Assembly (NCBI GenBank): GCA_907165065.1
Contig: OU015524.1
Location: 38,259,295 to 38,323,294, forward strand
Source of the DNA: Caprimulgus europaeus
Lineage: Eukaryota; Chordata; Aves; Caprimulgiformes; Caprimulgidae
DNA: 64,000 nucleotides
Reading direction: 5' to 3'
Each line of letters starts with the position of its first letter. The stretch's first letter is position 1. The notes under the pieces were generated by a model. That model saw only the letters and a list, made by a program, of their open reading frames with translations, had not been told where the DNA came from and did not search any database. A program made the position numbers and the translations under genes. Below are positions 24,701-39,700 of this stretch, piece after piece.

Positions 24701-27700
24701 TAGAGTATCAACACCCACAGTCAACTCTTGCCATATATAAGGTACTGTTTTGCTTGTAACTGTGCTAGAGTTCTCTAACTTAACCCAACACTTTCAATGC
24801 TGGGAGATTGCCTCCCAGAAGCATCTTTGGAAAATGTCACTGTATCAAGGTTGTCTGCAAGGGGATGTGTTGTCTGCTAGAGAAAGAGGGTTTGCCCATC
24901 AGAGATGTTAAGGAGCAGATCAGTTCCCAGGCAGGACTATGCTGGAGCAGGTCCTGGGGTAGAGTGACAACCTCCAGCACTTTGTCATATTGGTAAAGAT
25001 GGGCTGGGCAGCTTTCCTAGAAAGCCAAATCCTCTTGAGATAGGCCTTCATGTCATCATTTGGTGAGGGGCAGGAAGGATAAAGAGAGCTCTAAATAGGC
25101 TAGCTGGGCTATTCAAAGCAATCTAGTCACATTAGCATGGTCTCCTGCTAGAGATGCACATGAAAATACCTCTGGACAGTGTGGTCCTAAGCAAACCTTC
25201 CAGTGACTCCTGTCATACATCTGGGGCAGGACAATGCATGTGTATCTATAAAACTTTTGCCACTCCTGAGAACAATGAAGAAGAGGAAAAAAAAGTTGTA
25301 TTTACATTATGCTGTGTTTGTTTCCTTCTCTTTAGAATCTTTTTTTTTAAAAAAAAAAGAATCATCAAAGCATTCATGTTTTCAAACTTGGCCTGGGTTA
25401 AGGTTACTAAAGTGTAGAGATGTGTCTCTGGCTGTTCCCAGAAAAAACAGTTTAAACTTGGCAGAGTTGTTCATGAGAAATGCGTTAGTATCTGCTCAAA
25501 CATAAAGTTTGTCAGCTAACATCCTCAGAGTCTGCCTGTGCAGAGCAGTTTCTCTGGTTCATCTGAGGCTACAAGCAGGACCACAGTGTGTGCGCCTGCA
25601 ATCCAGCCAAGTATTGTCCAGGCTGGCTCTGTAGGGGCAGAGCAGGACTTTTCATGCATTCCTGGCTGGTAGGGTACTCAGCAGGGAAGAAGTGGTCTCC
25701 TAGCTGGAGTCCTGGCAGCATTGATTAGGGAAACACAAGTTCTCTTGAATGCAGAAAAATAAAAAACCCAAAACACTGTGAAGCTTGCAGTCAGGGCTAG
25801 CAGGTAGGAAGAGATAAAAAGGTCAGGTGAAAGAGAGTAGCACAGGAAGGGATAAGTAAGAGAATCGTTAAAAAATAGGTAGGGCAGAAGGTGGGGGAGT
25901 GAGAAGAAATGGAAGGGAAAAGGAGATGATATGAGAGGGCAGTACCCAGATAGCAAGAGACACTTTAATACTGGCACTTCCTATGTGTTGAGTGTTTCAC
26001 TTAGCAACTTCCAGTGTTAGGAAATCTTTTGACACATTTTGGGAAGGAGCAAAGATTACTGTGACTCAGAGTCAGCTCAAAAAAGAGGATATTAAGACCA
26101 CTAATCATTTTAATGTGAGCACAAACTCAGCACCTGACTGGCCAATTCAAATTTTGTTCCTCTTTGTATGTATGTACTGCCACGGATGCCATGAGGTCAT
26201 ACAAGTTCAGAAGAAATTTTGGATTACCACCTTTCCAAATGTAAGATATCTCAACTTATGTTCTTCAAAATGTGAGCCTAAGGATTTAGAAATTATAATT
26301 TTCAGCTCTAAAATTTTTTGCTGTTTTGGAAAAAAAATGTATGCAGTGTTTCTGGCCATTTCAGTTATGAAGAAGACTTTCCCAACACACAACAGGCCTG
26401 AACTGCTGTAGAGGTTTATTGCTGAAACTTTCAGTTTCTTAGAGCATTTCTCTTTGTAGTAACAAATAAGGAAGAAGATGACCGATGATGCACTTCTGAC
26501 CTCTGTGGGTAGTGGTGAAATGATCAAAAATCCTTCTACCATTACCCACCCTGTTGCATGGTGAAAGAAGCACTCTCAGCAGAGGCAGGACTTAGAACTG
26601 GTTTTGACAGGAGCATCCGTAAAACAGAGCTCGAGAGAAACTGCTTTAGTTTACAACCTCAGTTTTCTCACAGATTTTTTTTTTTACAGCAACACATAGC
26701 TTGCAATCTCAAATTGCTTCATGGAGCAGAATAAACAACCCAGGTGCATCAAGTCTCATGTGCTGAGGGTGAGAATTCTGCAGCTGGCTGTCACCCCATG
26801 CACCTGTGTCCTTAGGTGTGTATCTTGGTCTCCTGTAGCCCCAGAGCATCGCTCCTGCTCTGTGACCCACGTGGCTGGAAGCCCACTAGCTGTGCATGGG
26901 AGCAGTGAGTGTGCAGCCTCTGATTCTGAACACAAGCTTGCAGGTCCTTGAGGGTGGACATGTTCCTCAGCCAGAGACTGGCACTGGAAACCCTCCAACA
27001 CCAGGTACCTGGCCTGTTCCTCCTTCACGCAAACCAACTGTATGGGCACTTGGGAGAGAGGAAACCCAGGAGGTCTGCACCTTCCCTGATGTCCACAAAT
27101 GCCCAGTGTTGCTCTGGAACAAACAGTCAGCTTCTATTGCAGCAACTGTGTAGACCAGTGCTGTTAGGTGTCCCAGTTATGTGAAGAGTTTGTAGTTTAT
27201 TGAAACATGACACTATGGAGGTCGTGCAAAGCCAACGGAATATGGAATTAAGTAGTATAGGAAGCCTGATGCATTTTCTTGTACAGGTCAACATAAACCA
27301 TGGTAATCCTGTGTCATTGCTGAGTCCTTTCCACCTACAGGATCCAGAAAAGCTGCTGCAGAGGGAACAAAGACCTGTTAGGAAGCTGAAGGAGAGTAAT
27401 CCTGTTGCTAAAGGTACGCAATCATAACTGCAAAAGGAGAGACACAAAGGTGGAAGAACTACAGTGAGAGAGAGACAGAGTGCAGCAGTACAGCAGTGAG
27501 AGGGCCAACTTGTAACTGGAAAAAAAACACATGAAAAGGCTCAAAGGAGGTGAGAATCTGAAGAAGGAAGGATCAAGAAAGGACAAAGTCAGGAAGGTTG
27601 GAAGAGTAAAATGGAGACAGAGCAGGAGTTTAGGCATAAAAAATGAAAAGAAGGAATTACTAGAGTGGAAAAAGTCAGTTAAGAGTATTTTAAAGATTAT

Positions 27701-30700
27701 TAGTAATGTGTCTTGCAAATCTAGTTGCAACTCTAGAGTCTAGTTTATGTTGGTTGGATACAGTCTGACCAGGATTTAGCTTCGGAAAGGGATAGCTTAC
27801 CAGATGTCTGTCTTCCTTTGGTCATTTCTCGGCCCTGTGTGGACCAGTAATGGCAAATAATTACACTTTCTCTAAGTGTGGTTTTAAGAGCAGAGATTTG
27901 TGCATCCTTGGATTTTGTACCATTTTTCATGTAGATGCATCCTTTTATTCTGCTTACACTCTCAGCCTCTGTGAACTCTTTGAACTCTCTGCTCCAGTGG
28001 AGCAGTGAGCTTTTTGAAGTGCATAGCATAGTGTCTGGTTAAGTTACCCTGGCACAGGTTTCATGCTTTTGGCAGACACTCACAGTTTAGCAATAGGAAC
28101 AAAGTGATCTGTCTTCATAAATATCTAATGGTTATTTCTGGAGAAGAAAAGGCTGAGATACCTTGCTGAAATATATGCTTTGGCTGGCTAAGCCTTTGAC
28201 ACACCATTGCTTAGATAAAACAACAAACATTCTCACACTTTAAGTACTGCTGCCCTTTAGATACTATCAAGTAGTAGAGGTAATAATGAAGCACTGTGAG
28301 ATCTGCACATTTATCATCACCACAATCCACCTAGTCATGTTGACCCTTGTCCTGTCCTCTAATCCTCATACAAGTATAAATCTGGATCAAGTTTAGTTAG
28401 GGTTTCAACTGAGATAACTGGCCTTGCACTGAGTTCAGTCTGCAGCCTGAGCAAAAGGCTTTGCTGCTGCTAGGTTTTTTTGCTCAGACAATTCCAGATA
28501 TTGCCCCTGCACCTGGGCTTCTTGTCAAAGCCTCTCTCTCACCAATATAGATTCCAGTTCCCATTCCCAGACAATTCTTGACCTCAAAAACTCCAAAAAC
28601 TCCTCACTTTTTCTTCCCATTCCTGACAGATGTTTGTCTGGCCTGTCCTTACAATTGCCATTGATGGAGATTCCTCCAACCCTTCAGCTAGTATGCTCCA
28701 GTGCTTCTCTGTCCTTCCCTAAGGTGCATTTTCTATGCAGTTGTTTAGGCCTGTTACTTCTATTTTGTTCCTGGTAGACAAGGAAAATATTTTACTCCTT
28801 TCTTCTTTGCAGCAATTTTTCTACAATTACACATGGCTATAATGTCTTCCACTGGTTTCCTCTTAGTTGGCTTAAACAACCCTGAGTCCTTCAGTCTTTC
28901 GACATGTCACATTTCCTAGACCACAGTTGTTTCTCCCTGGGCTGCTTTCACTTTGTCCTTGTCTTTTATAAAGTGCAGAGTTCAGCTGGATACAGTATTA
29001 TTTATGTATATAAATGTATATATATATGTATATTATTTTTATACCATGCAAAGATGAAAGGTTCAACAGCACTCCCGTTCCCACATTACATTTTAACATT
29101 TGCCTTTTTCACAACAGCCTGACATCATTAGGTCGTGCTCAGTTTGCTACCCACCAGCACTCCTTCTAATATCCAGCCTGTTCTCCAGCTTGTCTTTGAC
29201 ACTTGGTCAGTCTTACCCAAATGTAGTATTTTGCCGTTATCTTTATTGTATCAAATCTACTGTTTTAAAACTATTAAACTAATTTCAGGGTTGTTGTAAA
29301 CTCTAGCCCTCACTCTTTGTGTGCTCAGCATCCCCCAGAGTTGTGCCAGCCACAAATAATAAGAATATTAATTTTTTCCCCATATCATTAATGAAAAAAC
29401 CGCTGAGTAGTACCAGAAAATACTTTTGCAGAACCTCTCTCAAAATATCCTTCTATTTGATAGTAAACAACTGTTAATTATCCCTTGATATACTTTATCA
29501 ATCAATTTTGCAGCCACTTAAAATAACATCCTCTAAACCAGGAAACTCCAAGTTACTTTAAGATTGACATGTGAGACAGTGTAAAAAATCCTACTAAGGT
29601 CAAGACATGGGACACCTTCTGCTGCTACTGTCACTCTCCTATAATATACCCAATTTATGTCAATTCTTTCACTCAGCAAACCTGTTTTAAGAAAAATAGG
29701 ATTACCTAAGTTAAATATAGAAAGGAGTCCTACCTCCTGCTGTTGTAGCTATACAGCACTCCCAGTCAAGGAGGCTGTTACAAGTATAAGTATTTGGCTT
29801 TTTAGATAAAAGGTCCGTCATGCCATACATCCTGGACTCCAGTACTTGGCTGCATAGTGTCTGAGGACAAACAAGGGGTCTGTATGGGACAGTACTGATT
29901 TTGACAGGGGTCTGTACAGCGGACATATTTCCTTTGCTCTATTAGCTTCCCTTTACCTTCTTTGACTATGAAAGGGCAAAATATTTTAAAAACAAATCCC
30001 TGTCTTTCCAATGAATTTGCTCAGTTTGGTAGGTGATGGTGAGAAAGATAGCAACAGCTGGTTCTAGGCTCTTGTTTCAGTCACCTTTGGTTATGGGCAT
30101 TCAATCAATTTTTCCCAATGTTCTCATTCATTTCTCCTTTTCACATTACAAACAAAAATGAAGAAATAAGTGGTTAGCTAATAGCAAATATAAATAAAAT
30201 AATATTTTGTAATTAAGGTAATTTAAAACCTATTTGGTGTTTGTACACCAAAATGGAAACAATTATACCAATATAAAAGTATACTGAGTGTAACTTGCTG
30301 ATGGATTGTGGCTTGCTGATGCAGCTTGTTAATGCACCAAACCCAACCATTTTGTTCTTGGTTTCCCTTTAGAAAATACATAATAATTGAAGAATAGAGT
30401 TTTGTTCCTATACCTGCTAAAGCCAGTGGAGAAGATCAATACTTTTCACAATTCAATGCCTTTTTTACCAGTGACAAGGAACAATTCTCCTTTGTTGGTT
30501 CTAACTGGATGCTGATAATCACTGGGAGATACCAGATTTTTCCAGTAGCAGTTTTAGAAATAATGGAAGCAGAACAAGAGGAGTAAGGAAGCAATTTATA
30601 AATAAACTTGCAGAACACTTTTGAAACCTGCCTGTTTTTGTAGTGAATTTGGAAGAGCAAAAATTTTTGTCTTGGAGTCAAGCCTACATAGTTCTTCATT

Positions 30701-33700
30701 ACTAATTAAAACCAAATATGCGTTCTTAGGTCCTGTTCTTTTCCTTTTCCTTCCTTTTTTCAACCTCTTGTATTACTATAGCACATCTAATAAATCCTGT
30801 ATGTAATGTGAAGAGGACTCAGTTTCATCTCTAAACTGTATTTGTCCTTCTTACTTTGCTAACTGTATAGCACATCTAAAATTTATAACTATCAATGAGG
30901 CACTTCTGACTAGTGCTAGATGCTCAGAATGACTGACTTTAGGCATTTAGAGTGTTGGGACTGAGTGTTACGTAGCTCAGATTGCTTAAATTTATCTGAG
31001 GTCATATACATCGTGGGGTTTTTCGGCAGTGATTGACTAATATAGAAGTAGCATTTTAATTTTAGCCATTAACATCAGATACACATGCTTTTGCAAATAT
31101 TGTATATTTTTTCCTATAATCCTACTTTATTCAAATACAGTTATGAGCAACTGAGTTTTTCTGACCTGGAAACAAGGATCCAACAGATTCAACTTGAGGT
31201 CTGTATTTAACTGTGTGGTCAGATGTCCAGCACAGTTGCTGATGCCCTTTGACTGTCAGTCTTTGATGGAGTTGGCTTCTGCAAGTGCTGCCATCCATAG
31301 TGTCAGCCTTCCTGGGATAGTGAGCATCACGCTGGCATTTCACTTGTAAATGCTGGTGTTAAGCAATTGCTTATCTGTTCTAGGGAGTTTATAATTTTTA
31401 ACTTGTTCAGTTTGTGTGTAAGGTTAGATGAGTCATGAAACATGATGAAACACTGAATTTATCATACTGGATTAGAGCAGAGGTCCTTCACAGTCAGTAC
31501 TCTCTCTTGGCAGAAGCCAATATCAGATCAGGACTACAAAGATTATTAGAGGACCGGAGCATCTCTCTTATGAGGAAAGGCTGAGAGACCTGGGTCTGTT
31601 TAGCTTGGAGAAGAGAAAACTGAGAGGGCCTCTTATAAATGCTTGCAAATGCCTAAAGGGCAGGTGTTGAAAGGATGGGGCCAGACTCTTTTAAGTGGTG
31701 CTCAGTGACAGGACAAGGGGTAATGGGCACAAACTGGAACACAGGAAGCTCCATCTGAAGATGAGGAAAAACTTCTTTACAATGAGGGTGATGGAGCACT
31801 GGAACAGGCTGCCCAGAGAAGCTGTGGAGTCTCCTTCTCTGGAGATGTTCAAAACCCACTTGGATAAAATCCTGTGCAACCTGCTCTAGATGTACCTGGT
31901 TTGGCAGGGGGGTTGGACTAGATGATCTCCAGGGGTCCCTTCCAACCCCGACCATTCTGTGATTCTGTGATCATTCAAAAGAAAGTGCAGTAAATGGTTG
32001 TCTGTTGCCCAGGACAGCTGCTGCCTTCTGCCTCTCTTAAATGTAATACAATTTGTCCCCTGAAACAAAGACCCTCTCTTTATTAAAGGACTTTCATGTG
32101 TCTGTAACTTGTGGATATCCTCTTTTTCTTCCAGCCCTACCAAGCTCAATGTTTCTGTATTACATTTAACAGACATTTATTTTAATTGTGTTCAAACTTA
32201 CTTCCTTTCAGTATCATGAAAACTCTTGGTCACAGCTATTCAACTCTCTCAAACAAATTATTTTCTTATATTGTATGTTATTTTTTATCTCTAATACATC
32301 TGTTCTTATTAATCTCCAGTCCAAATTCAGCAGCCCAAATGGTTCAGTATGGTGGTCTCTTCCATGCCTCTTCTTAATTTGCCACTGAACCCTTCTACAT
32401 TTCGGCTGTCTTTGCCTTAAATCAGTGCTGCCCAGACTTTCTGCTCCCCGTTGCCGTTCTTCTCAAGAACTCCTCAAACCCAAGCATGGTGCCACCTGTC
32501 TCAGAATTTCTTCAGTCCTTCTCCCATCCATTGATCAGATGTGTGCTTGTGTCTTTGGACCAGGAAAGATGATTCTGCTCCTGCCAGAAGTCTTCATCCA
32601 ACCCTGAACCTGCTACTAAGAGACCACAAAGAAAGAGTGTCCCTATGAACAGACTTCAGGTTAGATGAATTTGCTAAGTGGGCCACAAACAGCCCAAGGA
32701 CTGTAGACTGAGCAAATTTTTTTAGACAGAATACTCTGAAATGAACCTGATGTGACAGGTTTACTGTTGTTTTATTCAGCTGAATTGTAAGCTTTTCAGT
32801 AATATGTGTATCTTTCTTGATCCTTAAATTATAGTTATCAAAAGTTTGTCCAAAAATCTTTGGAGGAACATGAAAGTAGTCCATTATGTATGCGGCTTGG
32901 AAAGGACAGCTAATTCCAACTCTGTGTTAGTCATAACTACCTCTGTAAATCTACATGATTAAAATGAAAAGGGAGTTCTCTTGCTCCCATCACAGACACT
33001 GGACAATGATTTAAGATGAGTTTACAAACCGGGCCGTGGGCCAGCAAGTGGTTACAGTTATCTGATGGTTTCACATAGCCCCAGTGATGCAGGAATTGGG
33101 CACAGAGCGGCCCCCTGCCCTGGTGAGGAAGATGTTCCCTGCATCTGGCAGTCACCCGGAGCCACACACAGCCACTGAGCAACCTCCACGCTGGCAGCCT
33201 CCACAGGCAGCTGCAGTGGACATCAGCTCCAGAAAAAAAGCTCAGCTCCTGAAATTCCAGCCTTCCTTACATCAGGAAAAGCAAAGCGTCTCAGGATAGA
33301 ATGTTTGAGGAGAGGAGCATGAGGGGTGAGGAGGCTCTACTCTGGTTTGTGATGCCAGGGCATCTGTAGACATCATGGTGTCTTTTTAACTGTTACATTT
33401 GTTTAAACCCAGTCTGGAATAAGTGAAAAATGTTTAATTGGGCACAGGAAAATTGGGTGTCAAATTGTGTCCTGGTGTTGGTTATATGTGAAGAATAAAG
33501 TTGACAGTCTTCTTCTATAAGTATTTAATGAGAATCAGAATAACACAACTCAAAAATAGTGTAAGTTAAAAATTACTTTGGAGTGCAATCCACAAATAAC
33601 CTACAGGATTTGGCTCAACAAGAGAAAGTATGTGCAGATTTTAGCACAGACTCTTCAGCAGCAGTCTTTGGGAAATGTCATTTGACATCCATAAGTTTCC

Positions 33701-36700
33701 AGAATAATTAGAGGCTTTGTGCAGGACATCACAGATACCCCAAGTAGAAGTCCATCATGTTTGTGAACATTTTGAGCCTTCATCCAAGTGCCCAGGAATG
33801 CCAAGGGTGCCAGCAGCTCCCCAGCAATGTGAGCGGAGTCAGCTTAGTGTGCACATGAGCTGCAAGGGCCCTGGTGGCATTGCATTGCCCTCACAGGGGC
33901 CTGGCTACCTGGCCCCACTTGGACCACCAGCCCTCCTCACCTTTTCTACGTTTGGGTGGGACAAGTGAGGAACTGGAGCGTGTGGAGCCTAGACCAGGTG
34001 GAAATGTTTCTTAGGCAGTATTTGACATGTTGGTTCATCCTCACCAGGGGTGCATGGCAGGCCCTGCCCCCCATCCTCCAAAGAGAGCTGAAAAATGCCT
34101 GGAGGAACTCAGCAGCCCTGGTCAGGAGAAGTCCCTAACTCTCTTCTAGAGGCTGATCAGGGTCACAGGGCATGAGTCAGGGCATTCAGACAGTGCCCCA
34201 GCATGGGTAGGACAAGCTGGGTTATTGTTAGCACCTACCTGCAAAGGGAAAGGCACCACATCAGCATTGCCCATCTTTGCAATATTTCCAATTCCTGGCC
34301 CCTAGTTCATCCCACTTAGAACCAGGAGAGGGCCTGGGGTGGCAGAAGAGTTGGATGGGCAGATACAGCAGTAGGCTGGTGATCCGTAGGATGTGAAGGA
34401 GCCAGGTGGCCCTCATTCTTAGCTGCCAGTCCTGAGCCCTTGACCCAGTTGCCCTAGGTGTAAGACACCTCATGAGCACTGAAAACACCTCAAGTTTCCA
34501 TGAGCTGCTACTGTCTGATCTACTGCATCTGGGCCCAGGAGAGGAAAAGACGCAGCAGCATAAACATCTCCAATTAATGAGCTGTTGGAGGAGGACTAAG
34601 CCCACTCTTACTGGATTATGGTAACATTTGTGAAAAGATTCCACCTTCTGTGGAAAGAACAAACCTACAGTTTTCCCCCAGTTAGGTGAGGGTCTCTGGA
34701 GTTTTCAAGGAGCTGGACTAATGCCTTTAAGATGAAATTTGATGTAATGTCAAATTATTTTCTCTTAAAAATCTGTTCTTTTAGAAAATAAATGATGGAG
34801 AAGAAGATGAATAATTTATTATTCACTCATTTAAAAAGAAGCTGTTGGCAATGGTTTAGTCAGATGCAGTGCCTTTGGCCAGTAAAGACAATAAAGGAAT
34901 AAAGGATTAGTCATCAATACTGCACTGAAAGAAAAAGGTCAAATTTGTCATTTATCTAAATTCAAAAGGTCAAGTTTTGTTCTGTTATCCTAAAATGGTG
35001 GCCTTCAGTCACCCTTTGATTTTCACACAGCAAAAATAATTCCAGCAGAGATGCAGACTCTTCCATGGAATATTTAAACCTATTAAATGTCCCCACTTTA
35101 TCTCCATTGCTTTTTCAAAACCCCTCAGGAGTAGTTTGAGCACCCTCGAGTAGCTATGTAGTACAAGCCGACAAATGCTGTATTAAAACAAAGACTTAGG
35201 GCGTTGTTCAGATACAGAGAACTGAATCTGGCATCTGGGTTTACAGACCCAAGGAGATTTCCTCGGAGAAGTTGCTCTGAAATGAAGATTCTTGGATGAA
35301 ATCCTGACTTGGATTTTCAAAACTGCTATGAGGTTGGATTTCAGCCATGCCAGGATTTCACTCCCTCAACAAAAAAAAAAAGCTGATGCCTCCTGGCTGC
35401 CATGCAATTGTACTTATACTTCAATGCAGGTTCTTCCTGTCCTCCATCCACTGCATCCACGGTAGGTAGGTCTATGGCTGATTTTTGCCCTCTTGCTACT
35501 GTGGGATAAGTCACCTTTCAAGGGCCTGCATCCTTTATCCTGCAGCAGCAGCATTGGGAAGCACCATGGCAACAATCAGCTTTGCTGGGAGCTGAGAAAT
35601 GCCAGCTCATGCTAGAATCTTCTGTTTGCATCAGCTGTAAAAATTAAGAGACTCTCAAACAGAACTGGCTTTGACAAAGGGTAAAGCAATGCAAGTCCCG
35701 CTCCAATCTGCTATATAAATTCTCCTCTTAAGCTCAGTTTGTGTGGTTTGATATCATTCTCTCTTCTACACAATTCGCTTTCTCCAAGTTTCCATTTGCA
35801 CGTTTCCCACGTTTTCTCATAGCTGTTCAGGTGCAATTTGTCAATATTACTTCAACAGACAGATCAGATTGCTAAAGCTGTCCTTGCCTACTTGTAACTC
35901 CAGCAACCCATTCCCAAAGGGCAAGCTCAATAATTACTTGTAACATTACTCCAAAGAGCATTCCTTTCCATACTGTAAGAAATATGACAAATGTGATACT
36001 ACTGTCTGAAAAATATTTTCCATACCTCTTAGGTGTCATTATATTTAGAAATATTTATCACTTCTGCATCACAACTGTCTTAATTGCTGGAAAACTGCCT
36101 TACCTTGCTTTGGAAAGCAGTGAATACATTCACATGTTGTTACATGTACTCTGCTTACTCACTTTCAAACATACTCAGTATGATTTAATCTAGATTTATA
36201 ATGTTATGACATTTTATGCCTCAGCTTGCTTAAGTTGATATTGGCAACCTGGGGTGCGGGTTACTTATCAACAATGCTTATATGTTAGTATGATGAACAC
36301 CATCCAAAGCCCAAGAGAGCAAAAGAAATAAATTAAGAGTGTAGGTTTTACCACATACAGAACTTAGTTGCCCAGGTGAGAAAATACCTAACAAATATGA
36401 ATATAATTTCTCCATTTCATTCTCCCGAGGACATCAATTGTCCAAAGTGTTAAAAAGGATATACCCACCTGAATAAAGTTACATGAAAATTAAAATTATA
36501 CAAGCACAAATTATTTGCTCCTACATATGTTAATGCTAGTGTTAGCACAGATTTTGTCTAAGGGAGCCCTAGGTCCTGGAGCTGCATGGAAATCTTGGTG
36601 TTTAGCATATTAAACTTAGGGTTTCAGCTCTTCTTTTTTTAAAGAAAAGTTTGAAACCATGGAGGCAGGGACTGGAGGCAAAGCAGCTCCCCCAACCAGC

Positions 36701-39700
36701 CAACAACATTGCTCTGCCTCTGCATTAAAGTGTCTGAGCAGAGCAGGACAGAGCTGCTGTGTGTTGGGGAGGAGCGTGGGTCTCCGAGTGGAGCAGGAGG
36801 GGCTGGGAGAGGGGATTACACCTGAGGCTGGGAAAGGGGATTACACCTCATGCTATGTACTGCGGAAGATGAGAGAGCAAGAGGGGTCTCGACACTGCTT
36901 TCAACTCCATCTGCCACCAGAGGCTAAAGCCCTCAGCGATCTGTCCTCATGGTGAGGTCAGGAACGTCTTCTCCATAACAAAGGTCCTTCACAGCGCTTG
37001 TGACATAGTAACGCTCCTTTGGGGAATCAAAATTGCAATCGGTTCTGCCCCTCACTACTTTGGTTTGAACATCAGTGTGCCCATGTGCCTCCACAGCAAC
37101 CTTTGTTCATCACTGCAGCATTTCAGCAAGGTCTTAAAATGCAAATGCTGTTTGTGGGTACAAGTTCCTTGTTTTGTCAACAAGGGAGAAGGGAGGCAGA
37201 GAGACATTCCCGAGGAGTCAGTGAACCTGGATGGAATTTCTAGCTTCCCACCTTGTGGGTGGTTCTGAAGGACCAGAAAAATGTGGGTATCTGCAGTATT
37301 TCTTGTTGCCATTAGTTGCTGGTCTTATTTTGTTGCAGTTGTGAATTTTTTAATCTTTATTGACCTTTTTTATATTGTGTGTTTGTGAAACTTTTTTTTC
37401 CTACAGCAGAGAAACTGCAAACACAATGTTATCATGAGTAATGTGCTGACTTTGTTTTCTTATCTACCTTAGGACATTTATTTACCCCTTCTTCACTAGA
37501 GGCAGACCTTTCCCACTGCAATTGCTTTTCTTTGGCACATTATTCTGTATCTATAATGGCTTCCTCCAGGGGTACTACCTGATTTACTGCGCTGAATATC
37601 CAAATGATTGGTGCACTGACATCAGATTTACATCAGGTAATTACAGCTGCAGGATTCCCAAGATCTAATCTCCAAGCAATTTGTAAGCATTCCGAATTAT
37701 GTCCTAATCTTCACGGAGCATGTGAGTCAAATCAGTTGTGATGGAAATCCGCATAAAACCTGCCTGCTGGCCCAGATAAAACAAAGAAATGTCCAGTGAC
37801 TTTTTTTTTTTTTTCCTGCTAGGCAGCCACCTTTGAAGGCATACGATGTGGTGTGTTGATGTGATGTGTTAGTCTCAAATCACCAGCCTTGTTTTACTGA
37901 CACCACTCCAGAGCCTCCCGCTGCTACGGGCCTCAGCTGAACAGGGATGTGCCCTGGCTCAGCCAGAAGCGTCCACCCAGCAGTGGCCGTGTGCAAGTAC
38001 AAACTGTGTCTTTCTCTTCCCTGCCCAGGGAGCTTTGCACTTGATGCAGCTATTCCGACCAAGAGAGAAAAGGGCAAAACCCTAGCATAAATGAGGCTTT
38101 ACAGACAAAGGGCTCTTTTTTTCTCGTGTAAGGCACATGGGAAGATTAAAGATCACGCATAGTCTGGTTGTATGTTAATATGGTTCCTTTATGTTCTGTA
38201 ACTTAACAGCCTAGCTAAATTTCACCCTGTAAAATCCCTCAGAGAATAACTGACCAAGAACAGCTAGGTGGCATTACACGTTTGGTGCTGCACTGAGGAT
38301 GTTTTTTAAATGCATACATAGAAATTAAAATTAACATGGAGGTCTGAGGAAATGTTTTGGATATGACAAGCACAAAATAACCAAGCTACTTTCTGTACCC
38401 TGTTTCAGACTGTGGATGCAAGTTCAGTCTTTTCAGACAGTACCATATATTAAAAATCCTGGACATTGTTTAGTAAAAACTCCCATACCCAACAAATAAA
38501 ACACCGCATCACATAATTTGCATGATAAATAAAATATATATTTAATGAAAAAAAAAATCAACAACAGCAGTACTAGACATATTAAATAAAAATCAAACAG
38601 TATATTCTTCCTTTACAGACCCTTACCAATTTTCTGTTGCTACTGGAAGTGTTGAGTCTTTATCAGCACTTTGTAGCACACACCACCTCTTTTTCTTTCC
38701 TTGTTTCTCAATCATTGTCAGAGGTGGTTTTCTCAGTGTCTAATGTGGCATGAAAAGTAGGGCACATCACCTGCAGACTTTCTCAATCAAAATACCTCTA
38801 GTTTTTCATCTAAATGGAGTATGATCTATGAATCATTCTGGACAGAAGCTGTTAGGATCCTTCAGTGAGTAACTGCTCCATGTGCACACCCATAGCTTTG
38901 TCCAAGCAGCCTTGCTGGCAGTGGACTGAGCTGTGCTGAACTGTAGGTTCCCATCCCAGCTCTGGTGATGTGCCGGATAAGTTTGCATTCTCTGTAAAAC
39001 AAGAGTAATGGCACTTGCCTACAGCTCAGTGGTTACTCTGCAGTAATGTCCAGAGCCGTGGCTGGCTGCCATCAGCCAGCAGTGTCAGTTTGGTACTTTG
39101 TTCCCTGCCTTGATCTTCAAAAAATGGTGTCTAGGGCCAGCTGGGAAGTTCAGCTTTCTCTCACACCAGCTGAAAGTGCTCTGGCTTAACCAACAAAACA
39201 CTGTGCTCAGAGCGGCCATTGATCTGTCTAGAGTTGCTCTTCACACTGAAGTTATTCAATGCAGGTGATCCCAGAGGACTGTGATCCCACAACTGACACA
39301 GGGATATAGGTTTATTTGTCACCAATCACTTGTGCTTCTCTTGTTCCATAGCCTTCTCAGTAGCTGCGCATCTTTTGATTTTAAAAAGAATCCACCCACC
39401 TCACGTTAGGTCTCCTATGTGCCTGCTCCAAAGATAAACTTCACATATGTGCTTGAGTAGGGATAACTCGGCAGCGCTGTCTTTCTAATCCATTTCTTGT
39501 TTGTTTATTAGGCCTCCTCTTATTTCTCCTGGGAATGGGAATCAACATTCACAGCGATCTCCTGCTGCGCCAGCTGAGGAAACCCGGGGAAGTCACTTAC
39601 AAGATTCCTCAAGGTATATTCTTGTCCCCTACTTCCTTGGAGAAAGTAGGGCAGCAGGACAGATAATGTTTTCTGGATTAATTCACAGCAAAGCGACAAT

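Noticed and set aside
29000-29035. TATATA run as a promoter
   Set aside because: It is a TA-type microsatellite inside the old LINE relic and has no other promoter feature.
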